Shown here in pieces: positions 57,148 through 64,000 of a stretch of DNA of 64,000 bases; position 1 is the stretch's first letter; every line of letters begins with the position of its first letter. Made by a program: the position numbers and the translations under genes. The stretch is from Thiohalocapsa sp963698775 (GTDB lineage: Bacteria; Pseudomonadota; Gammaproteobacteria; Chromatiales; Chromatiaceae): the NCBI GenBank assembly GCA_963698775.1, contig CAVOSE010000029.1, positions 1-64,000 on the forward strand, in the 5' to 3' direction. The notes beneath the pieces are model-generated. The model saw only the letters and a program-made list of their open reading frames with translations. It ran no database searches and had not been told where the DNA came from.

Positions 57148-57465
57148 GGAATGCTGGTCGTCCGGGTGACAGAGCCCGCGGGTTTGCCGTGGCAACCGGA
57201 GAGATAACGGCGTTTCAGGTAGGCTGGGTGCGCTGCAAATCAAGCCGAAGCATAGCCCGGTGGCGACCGGGCGTATAGTAGGCGCGCTATCGGCTGCTGG
57301 CTGGACATCGCATTCGCCCCGGACGGAACGTTCTGACGCGAGCCCCGGATTTCCCTGGTCGGGTGGGCAAGCGTTCGGGACGGGGTTGCAAACCCCGTCC
57401 CGCCTGAGGTCTACCTGTTCGAGCAGGGCCGTGGAATGAACGTTGGCGGAGCGATTGGCTAGCTG
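57148..57465. other. intergenic stretch with one palindrome
   Basis: It contains the promoter of the hybrid kinase (upstream of 57147) and the palindrome at 57377-57401. No gene is visible. Confidence 0.5.
57377..57401. repeat. GGGACGGGGTTGCAAACCCCGTCCC palindrome (25 bp)
   Basis: Same type as the palindromes that start the pgi blocks at 20481-20505 and 27519-27543, and as a degenerate copy near 63975. It lies in the intergenic gap upstream of the kinase. Confidence 0.9.
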
Positions 57466-57858
57466 CTAGTCCGACCACAGTCTTTCTACGCCGAAGCTGT
57501 CGAAGAGGGTCTCGTTGCTAACCAGTATCAGCCCTTCCATGAGCGCCTGCGCGATCAACATTCGATCAAACGGATCGCGGTGCATACTCGCCATCAAGCC
57601 GGCACGACGCGCATGGACCAAGGAGATCGGCAAGCTTCGGAATTGCTGATCGGCGATGACATCCGGTAAATGTTCGGCGACATAGACGGCGTCGGGGAGT
57701 TTGCCGATGCGGACCTTGGTCGCGATTTCCCATGCCGAGGCGGCACTCACAAGGATCTCGTTTGCTCCGTCCTCAATCGCTGACTTGGCGTTGCCAGACA
57801 ACTTCGGGTCACCGTCCAGCCACCAGAGCAGGGCATGCGTGTCGAGCAACAAGCGCAT
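57466..57858 (-). CDS. vapC: VapC-type PIN-domain toxin
   Basis: A 130-residue PIN protein: RLLLDTHALLWWLDGDPKLS (catalytic Asp), SAASAWEIATKVRIGKLPDA, then FDRMLIAQALMEGLILVSNE with the acidic core residues HRDPFDRML. A complete RNase toxin. The ATG at 57858 matches the family start; a frame 19 codons longer does not. The antitoxin lies 4 nt upstream. Confidence 0.88.
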   Translation of the reverse strand: MRLLLDTHALLWWLDGDPKLSGNAKSAIEDGANEILVSAASAWEIATKVRIGKLPDAVYVAEHLPDVIADQQFRSLPISLVHARRAGLMASMHRDPFDRMLIAQALMEGLILVSNETLFDSFGVERLWSD

Positions 57859-57862
57859 TGGC

Positions 57863-58096
57863 CTACTCCCAGCTGCCCAGCTCTTCCTCGGACAACGGCT
57901 CGAAGAAGCGCTCATCGACCTTCGCCTTGCCGCGCAGCGCGCCGAAAACCCGGCCGTTTGGTTGTGCGTGGATGGGAGTCAACCGGACCATGGGCCGACC
58001 GGCCTTTGCGATAATGACCTCTTCGCCTTGGCACGCCTGCTCGATGATCTTGGAGAGGGTTGTCTTCGCTTCGTGTATATTGACCTGGATGGACAT
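57863..58096 (-). CDS. Phd/YefM-type antitoxin of VapC
   Basis: A 77-residue protein: SIQVNIHEAKTTLSKIIEQA, CQGEEVIIAKAGRPMVRLTP, and a C-terminal tail EPLSEEELGSWE that blocks the toxin. Overlap with the toxin is avoided by only 4 nt. The ATG follows GGGAGG at a suitable distance. Confidence 0.88.
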   Translation of the reverse strand: MSIQVNIHEAKTTLSKIIEQACQGEEVIIAKAGRPMVRLTPIHAQPNGRVFGALRGKAKVDERFFEPLSEEELGSWE

Positions 58097-58217
58097 TGGC
58101 CCAGACCTCCCGGATTTTAGGGTTAGCTAGACTTGTTAGCTAATGCTAGTGCCTCGTCGATTACCTGTAAAGCCAACCAGAGAAAACCTCGTCCGCCGCC
58201 GAGCAGAAGCTGCGCTA

Positions 58218-58403
58218 GACGTGAACCTGCTCATCGCCCTGTTGGACGGTGCGCACCAATGTGCTGGGGTCTTGGCAGCTGACCGCCGTCTATCTGCTTG
58301 CCCTTGCCGTGCATCGCGACGGCCGTCTAGTGACCCTCGACGGGGGTGCCGATGCACGCGATACCGGGTGCCGGGCGCGCGCATCTGCTGTCGATCCTTG
58401 TCA
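58218..58403 (+). pseudogene. VapC toxin remnant with internal deletion
   Basis: DVNLLIALLDGAHQ, the PIN start, is followed in another frame by VLGSWQLTAVYLLALAVHRD then GRLVTLDGGA and finally HLLSILV. These are the first and last parts of the protein at 7316-7744, lacking about 75 residues in between. Catalytic Asp positions are lost, so it is dead. Confidence 0.8.
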
Positions 58404-58616
58404 GCGCATTCAAGAAGAGCGCATCACGCGTCTGCCTCCCACCAACGCCTCATACCCAGCAAAGAGAAACCGGCCCATGCGACCAATCCAACTTGCCTCG
58501 GCCCCCGCGCCGGGCCGCTGGTCGTGAGCGACTGGCGTGACCCCGAGTCGAAATCCGTCACTTCAATTCACTAACGAGCAAGACCATCAATCGACAACCT
58601 TGCAAGAGGACTCTCG

Positions 58617-58889
58617 ATGAACAAGCTGCTCCCCACCGCCTCGCTGCTGCTGCTGGGAGCGCTGGTCGCGGTTCCCTTCTCGCTGCTGGGCTTGATGGTC
58701 TTTAAGGGCAGCGCCGCCGGCGAGACGCTGGTCCTGGTGTGCAGCTTCTTCGTCGCCGCCGTTATCATTGAACAGCCGTTTCTCAATTTGGTCCTGGGCG
58801 TGACGGTTTTCGGTGCGACCCTGACCTTCGTCCTGTTGCAGAGCCTTGATCCGCGCGCGCGAGCGGCGCGGGCACTGAGGCCGGTTTGA
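58617..58889 (+). CDS. small two-helix membrane protein (90 aa)
   Basis: Two hydrophobic stretches (LPTASLLLLGALVAVPFSLL and GETLVLVCSFFVAAVIIEQP) and a third near residues 60-78. The ATG follows AGAGG by 7 nt. It is complete but has no recognised family. Confidence 0.65.
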   Translation: MNKLLPTASLLLLGALVAVPFSLLGLMVFKGSAAGETLVLVCSFFVAAVIIEQPFLNLVLGVTVFGATLTFVLLQSLDPRARAARALRPV

Positions 58890-58945
58890 GAGGCAAGGCC
58901 GCCGTCGGAATCGCGAGACGCGACGCGGTCATCCGCGATCAGTTC

Positions 58946-59037
58946 CGCCCCACCGCAAGGCCACGCATCAGCGCCGAGCGCAGCTGCGCCGCGTCCAGCG
59001 CCCCGCCGATCTGTCGAATCATCGTCACAAAGCCCAT
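58946..59037 (-). pseudogene. remnant of an AbiEii/MNT-like nucleotidyltransferase
   Basis: About 30 codons (MGFVTMIRQIGGALDAAQLR, SALMRGLAVGR) match the first residues of the gene at 51422-51985. The rest is absent. Confidence 0.75.
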
Positions 59038-59427
59038 CGCTGCCTTGTTGGATGCCCTTCCAACTGGTTTTTTTTGGGGGGGGGTCAGGAATTTCCTTAC
59101 AGAAAAGCACCGATACCAATCGGCGTGCCTAGCCTCCACAATGCCAAGCGAACAGGTTTGTTTCCGATCTCGATTAATGATTGATCATGCGCCATTTCGC
59201 CATCGCTCCCGGTCCCCGCATCGCGCGGCTGACGGCGGCGCAGGACGTCGGCGATCGAATCCGGCCCTTCCAGCAGCGGGCCAGTACCCGGCGCGGCGAG
59301 GCCTTCCGATTCCAGCGTCCTCGTCAACCCCCGCTGATCGTCTGCGACGTCGTTCGTATCCAAAACAGCCGCCGGCCATCCGTCCTGAGCTAGCGCCCAA
59401 TGACCTCAATCCGTGGAGACTGAGCCG
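59038..59427. other. intergenic stretch
   Basis: A poly-G/T tract (TTTTTTTTGGGGGGGG-like) at 59070-59087 and small open frames on both strands without family support. Nothing coding can be defended. Confidence 0.5.
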
Positions 59428-59757
59428 ATGACCCCGAAACGCTCCCTGCCGCTCGCCCTGATGCTGGCCGCTGCCGGCGCAGCCCAGGCCGCCAGCCCCA
59501 GCTTCGACTGCGCCAAGGCGTCCAGCAGCGTCGAGAAGCTGATCTGCAACGATGCCGAACTAGCGAAACTGGACAACAGCCTGTCCAGCCTCTACCACAC
59601 GCTGATGAAGAACACGCCAGCCGCCGAGCAAAAGACCCTCAAGGCCGAACAGCGCGGCTGGGTCAAGGGTCGCGACGACTGCTGGAAGAGCGACGACATG
59701 CGCGGCTGTGTGGTCAGCGAGTACCAGTACCGGATCAATGAATTGAAGGACCGCTGA
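59428..59757 (+). CDS. LprI-like (DUF1311) secreted protein
   Basis: A 109-residue secreted protein: signal peptide RSLPLALMLAAAGAAQA, then SFDCAKASSSVEKLICNDAE, LAKLDNSLSSLYHTLMKNTP, EQRGWVKGRDDCWKSDDMRG and CVVSEYQYRINELKDR. The SFDCxKAxxxVEKxICxDxELxxLD pattern is that of the LprI-type lysozyme inhibitor domain (DUF1311), with four Cys in conserved positions. Whether it inhibits lysozyme is not shown. Confidence 0.88.
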   Translation: MTPKRSLPLALMLAAAGAAQAASPSFDCAKASSSVEKLICNDAELAKLDNSLSSLYHTLMKNTPAAEQKTLKAEQRGWVKGRDDCWKSDDMRGCVVSEYQYRINELKDR

Positions 59758-59860
59758 TCGGGTGCGGGCAGCTTGCCCTGATGCCCCTGACCGCAATTGT
59801 TCCGTGCTGCCCATTGCAACGACCAAATGCAGACCACCCTACCCGGAGACTTTTGACCTC

Positions 59861-62800
59861 ATGATAAAAGACCATCCCAACCACGACGCCGCGGCCTGCC
59901 CACCTATCCGGCGGCTCGGCATAATAAAACGCATCATCCCGTTTCTGCTGCTCGCCGTGGCCCTGGCCGGCGGCGCCCAGGCAGGGACGGTGGTCACGGT
60001 CCCGACGGATCTGAACCCCGGCGACCAGTACCGTTTGGTGTTCGTAACCAATGGGACGCGCGACGCCCAGAGCACGGACATCGCCGACTACAACACTTTC
60101 GTCACCACCGAGGCCAATCTGAGCACCGAACTCGCGGCGCTGGGCACTAGACTGGTCTGTGATCGGCTCGACCAGCACCGTCAGCGCCCGGGACAACACC
60201 GGTACGGATGGCGGCGGCGGCGTGCCCATCTATCTTCCGATTGGCGGGGATCACCGCATCGCCGATGACTACAACGACCTGTGGGACGGGACTATCGGCC
60301 ACCCGTTGAACATTGACCAGTTTGGCGATTCAGAGGATTGCGTTCCCATTCACCGGGTCCGGGTCCGATGGGTCCATTTTGGCTATCGCCCCCCTGGGAA
60401 CCAACGCCAGTGGTAACAGCAGGTCGGGTATTTCGCTCACGACAAACCCGAGTTGGATCTCGGACGGGGCCTTCATCAGTAGCCTCTCGCAGCCGTTTTA
60501 CGCCATCTCCGACGTCCTCACGGTCCCCGGCGCCGCGGTCTGCGACGGCACCACCGCGGTCGGCAGCGAGGCCAAGCTCAACGATGCCATCGCGGACTTC
60601 AACGCCGAGACCATCAAGCCCTGCGTGCACACCATCAAGCTGACGGCGGACATCGCCCTGAGCACCAGCACGACTGCCATTGACAACAGCCTCAGCGGCG
60701 TCAGCCTGGTGATCGACGGCAACGGCTATCAGGTCGACGGAGGGAGCCCGACCGGCGGGTTCTTCTCCACCCAGCCCTTCACCATCGAGACCGGCAGCGT
60801 CGTGAGCATGGAAGACCTGACCATCACCGGCGGCCGGTCGTTCGGCAGCGGCCCCGAGAATCGCGGCGGCGCCATCCGCAACGACGGCACCCTGACGCTG
60901 ACCCGATGCACGGTTGCCGGAAACGAGACGGATTTCCGTGGCGGCGGCATCGCCAACACCGGCACCCTGGAGATCGTCTCCAGCACCATTTCCGGGAACT
61001 TCTCCGGCACCACCGGAGAGGGGCAGGCCGCCAGTGGCGGCGGCATCTACAGCGAAGGCGGCTCGGTGACCGTGACCAATAGCACCATCTCCGGCAACGG
61101 CGCCGAAAGCGACCAGATCAGCGACTTCGGCGGCGGCATCTTCACCACTGGCAGCTTGACCATCGAGAGCGCCACCATCACCGACAACGGCGCGAACGAA
61201 GGCGCCGGCATCTATGTCCGGACCGCCGACGGCGACCTGACGGTCGGCAACAGCATCCTCACCGACAACCAGGCATTCCTGGACTGCTATTTCAGCGCGA
61301 CCGGCACGGGCAGCGTGCAGGATCAGGGCTACAACCTGTTCACGGGAACGGATGGCTGCGGCTTCAGCGACGGAGCCAACAACAACATTCAAGGGACCGC
61401 GGCGCTCGACCCCCTGGCCGACAACGGTGGCCCGACCCAGACCCATGCCCTCAATGCGAGCCTGAACAGCCCCGCCATCGACGCCGGCAACACGACGCTG
61501 ACGGTCGATCAGCGCGGCGTGGCGCGCCCGTCCGGCGCGGCCGACGACATCGGCGCCTTCGAGAGCCTGGGTTGCGAGGACGCACCCTGGTCGGTCACCA
61601 ACCTGCCCGAGCTGAGTTACGCCATCGAGTGCTTCAATGCCGTGACCACCGCCGGCGTCTATACCATTTCGATTGACCAGGGCTTTCCGGCGACCGCGAG
61701 CACCGCGGCCATCGACAACCCCACCTCCGGGGTGGCGTTGGTGATCGAAGGCAACGGCAACAGCGGCTGATTGGAACGGCAATCTGTTCCCCGGCGTGCG
61801 GCCCTTCCTGATCGAGGCCGACACCACGGTGACCATCAATGACTTCGCCATCACCAACGGAAATGTGCAGGGCACCGAGCGCGGCGGCGGTATCCACAAC
61901 CTCGGCAACCTGACCATCAATCGATGCAGCATCGCCGGCAATCGGTCCGAGTACGATGGCGGCGGCATCAGCAATGGCCCTGACGCCGTGATGGCGATCA
62001 ACGACAGCACGGTGTGGGGGAATGTGATCGAGGGCGGAACCGAGTCCGTTGCGGGTGGCGGTATCTACAATGCCGGGAATCTGACGATCAAGAACAGCAC
62101 CGTCTCCACCAACACCAGCAGCAATGACGGCGGCGGGATCGCCTCTATCGGCCCGCTCGAGCTCGATAGTGTGACCGTGACGGCGAACTCAGCCCAAGGT
62201 GCCGTTGGAGGGGGCGCGGGTGCCGGCGTATTCATCGGCTCTAACGGTACACTTGTTGCCAAAAATTCGATCCTTGCCGGCAGTTTGGGCGCGGATGCAG
62301 AGGATTGTTGGTCATTTCTGAACACCGTGACGGATGGCGGTCACAACCTGGTGGAAACGCAACTTGGCTGCGAATTTGTCGATGGCGTCAACGGCACCAT
62401 CGTCGGCCAGGACCCGCTGCTGGGCGCCCTGCGCGACAACGGCGGACCGACCCGCACCCACGCCCTGCAGACGGGCAGCCCGGCCATCGACGCCGGCGAC
62501 ACCGACCTGACCACTGACCAGCGCGGTGAACCGCGCCCGGGCGGACCGGCGGACGACATCGGCGCCTTCGAGGAGGAGCAGCTCGGCACCATCACCGTCG
62601 TCAGGGAAACTGCCGTGCCGGACCCCACGAACGTCGACTATTCGATCGCCGGCGGCGCCCTTGCAGCGCCCATCGACTTCCAATTGGACACCAGCCTGGA
62701 AGACCTCGACGGCATCTGGTTCAGCAAGTCGTTCCCGCTGGCGGCGGGCGATTACAGCATCACCGAGATCCCCCCTGTGGGCGTGCCGGGATCTGTCGCC

Positions 62801-63826
62801 ATCGAGTGTGAGGACGACAACGGCCCGTTGGGTCGCTTCACCGGGGATACCGCGAACGTCTCCCTGGTGGCGTACCAGCACATCACCTGCACCTTTACCG
62901 ACATGCCGAGCCCGCCGAGCTCGCCGAGCTGCGCGATCCTCGGCACTGAGCGGGTCACGATCGGTGCCGGCTCCATCCTCACGGCCGGCACTGACGAGAT
63001 CTGCAGCAACGGCACCCTGAACACTGGCGCCACGGTGAACGCCGATTCCAGCCTGTTGGCGCTTGGTGCCATGGACCTGGGAGACGGAACTACTGTTGCC
63101 AAGGACGCCTTCAGCAATGGCAACCTCCGCACCGGCTCCAGGGTAGCCATTGGCTACGGGGACAATCTCAATGACCTCGACGTGGCCACCGGCGGCGATC
63201 TGTCACTGAGCAGCGGCACGCGTGTCGAGGGTGAGTGCCAGTATGCGGGTAGCCTCAGCATCGTGCAGACGGCCGGTTGCGGCATCGAAAACCAGGTGTC
63301 CGCTCCGCCGTTCACGGAGCCGTTTGCGCTGCCTGGCTGCACGGTGACGCCACCGACGGCCAGCGCGCCATCCATCAGTACCGCGCCGCTGTCGACGGCC
63401 TTTTATGACACGCCGCTTGTACCGGGCGACTATGGCGATGTGAGCTTTGGGGGCCGAAACCGGGTTGCGCTCGAAGCGGGCGTGTACCACTTCCAGTCGC
63501 TCAGATTTGGGCCGAATACCGAGGTCGAGATTCGCGGACCCGTCACCTTGCACGTCGTCGACGCTCTGAACTTCGGCAGTGGCACACAGGAGGTCTTGGC
63601 CGGTGGCGCCCAGCCGAGTGAGATCCTGTATCTGGTCGACAGTGTCAATACCAAGCATGGGGCTGGGGCACGCACCGTCCTGTTTGGCACCTTCTGCGGT
63701 CTCGACTCAACCATCAGCGTTGGCAGTGGTAGCGAGTTGACCGGGGCCGTGATCGGTAAGAAGGTCCAGTTCGGCGCGGGCGTCGAGTTCACCGCCGACC
63801 CGGCCCCGACCATCGGCCTCAACTAG
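59861..63826 (+). pseudogene. beta-helix surface protein split by three frameshifts
   Basis: Joining four frames gives one coherent protein of about 1300 residues. Part A (59861-60155): signal peptide IIPFLLLAVALAGGAQA, TVVTVPTDLNPGDQYRLVFV, NIADYNTFVT-like start. Part B (60159-60330): MIGSTSTVSARDNTGTDGGG. Part C (60330-61770) and part D (61796-63826): repeated ITGG and right-handed beta-helix motifs, twice ending with a choice-of-anchor-Q block (SPAIDAGNTTLTVDQRGVAR, IDAGDTDLTTDQRGEPRPGG, DDIGAFE). The end, TGAVIGKKVQFGAGVEFTAD, resembles surface-anchored proteins. Each shift moves the frame by the same amount. Expression as a whole is unlikely unless the shifts are sequencing errors. Confidence 0.75.
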
Positions 63827-63832
63827 CCGCGT

Positions 63833-63865
63833 GCACCCTCCCGGCCATTCGAGGCCGGGGGGTGC
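63833..63865 (+). terminator. hairpin after the beta-helix gene
   Basis: GCACCCTCCCGGCC, an ATTCGA loop and GGCCGGGGGGTGC form a stem of 13 pairs with one G-T, directly after the stop. The following GTTGTTCT is only mildly T-rich. Confidence 0.65.
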
Positions 63866-64000
63866 GTTGTTCTACCTGACCTCTGCCTATGAACTGGCCG
63901 GACGGGGCATTTGCCGCGTCAGGCACGTTTTTCCCCGAACCTCGGCTTTCCGCGATGGGGCAGGCAACCATTTGGGAGGGGGTTGCAAACACATTCTCGC
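63866..64000. other. right-edge intergenic region with degenerate palindromes
   Basis: A GGCCGGACGGGGCATTTGCC unit and a GGGAGGGGGTTGCAAACACA unit resemble the repeats of the pgi blocks but are decayed. No gene is seen to the right edge. Confidence 0.6.

Noticed and set aside
59097..59363. 88-codon minus-strand frame in the gap before the LprI-like gene
   Set aside because: No ribosome site, no similarity, and overlapping frames on the opposite strand look equally good.
60292..62010. A 572-codon open frame on the minus strand
   Set aside because: Antisense to the beta-helix repeats; no family match, whereas the plus strand shows choice-of-anchor and signal-peptide features.

Overview
The window is about 64 kb of GC-rich DNA with the gene style of a gammaproteobacterium. 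The alaC-hom pair, the NikKMLQO nickel importer with NikR, the multiheme cytochrome, the many palindromic intergenic repeats and the abundance of toxin-antitoxin and CHAT/caspase genes fit a Chromatiales-like (purple sulfur bacterium type) genome. That assignment is inferred from gene style, not from a marker gene. I see no rRNA, tRNA or CRISPR array.

Layout. 1-6 kb: the 5' end of a CHASE8-HAMP-PAS sensor, a YfiR-like periplasmic protein and a TonB-dependent receptor, all on the minus strand, with a Uma2 gene, a mazEF pair and two repeat pairs inserted between them. 6-8.4 kb: a REP-associated transposase inside arrays of its probable REP targets, then vapBC. 8.7-12.1 kb: a large secreted repeat protein with an IPTL-CTERM-like tail. 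12.7-16.7 kb: small secreted or membrane proteins of unknown function, one frameshifted. 16.7-21.2 kb: a junk zone of gene fragments (transposases, a zinc-protease-like domain, a TPR/GT41 tail, an Rpn-like nuclease, the 3' third of pgi) around higBA and an AAA/DUF4143 ATPase. 21.2-26.5 kb: quiet core genes, namely a Mth938 protein, a bacterial NTAQ1 amidase, a degenerate GGDEF protein, alaC and hom.

26.5-32.2 kb is a graveyard of one probable conflict-system locus: remnants of a formylglycine-generating-enzyme-like protein, an alpha/beta hydrolase, a caspase-like protease and a CHAT-NTPase-TPR protein, each broken. A second, nearly identical copy of the REP-pgi block sits between the caspase and hydrolase remnants. 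32.5-34.1 kb: an intact AAA ATPase with a PD-(D/E)XK-like tail. 34.1-38.9 kb: nikR divergent from nikKMLQO, with a palindromic operator candidate between them. 39.1-44 kb: a decaheme cytochrome and an OmpR-type two-component pair. 45.1-51.2 kb: a second TonB receptor / YfiR-like / CHASE8-HAMP sensor module, paralogous to the one at the left edge, here ending in a NarX/NarL-type pair and also invaded by toxin-antitoxin fragments and a hexanucleotide repeat. 52.4-57.1 kb: a 1558-residue hybrid kinase with four tandem solute-binding domains. 57.4-64 kb: a second VapBC-like pair, toxin remnants, small exported proteins and a frameshifted beta-helix adhesin.

Three themes run through the window: two paralogous envelope-sensing modules; a nickel import locus with its own regulator; and heavy decay of accessory genes driven by, or accompanied by, palindromic and hexanucleotide repeats. 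Core genes are intact while accessory ones carry single-base shifts and stops, so most of the breaks look biological, although isolated assembly errors cannot be excluded.
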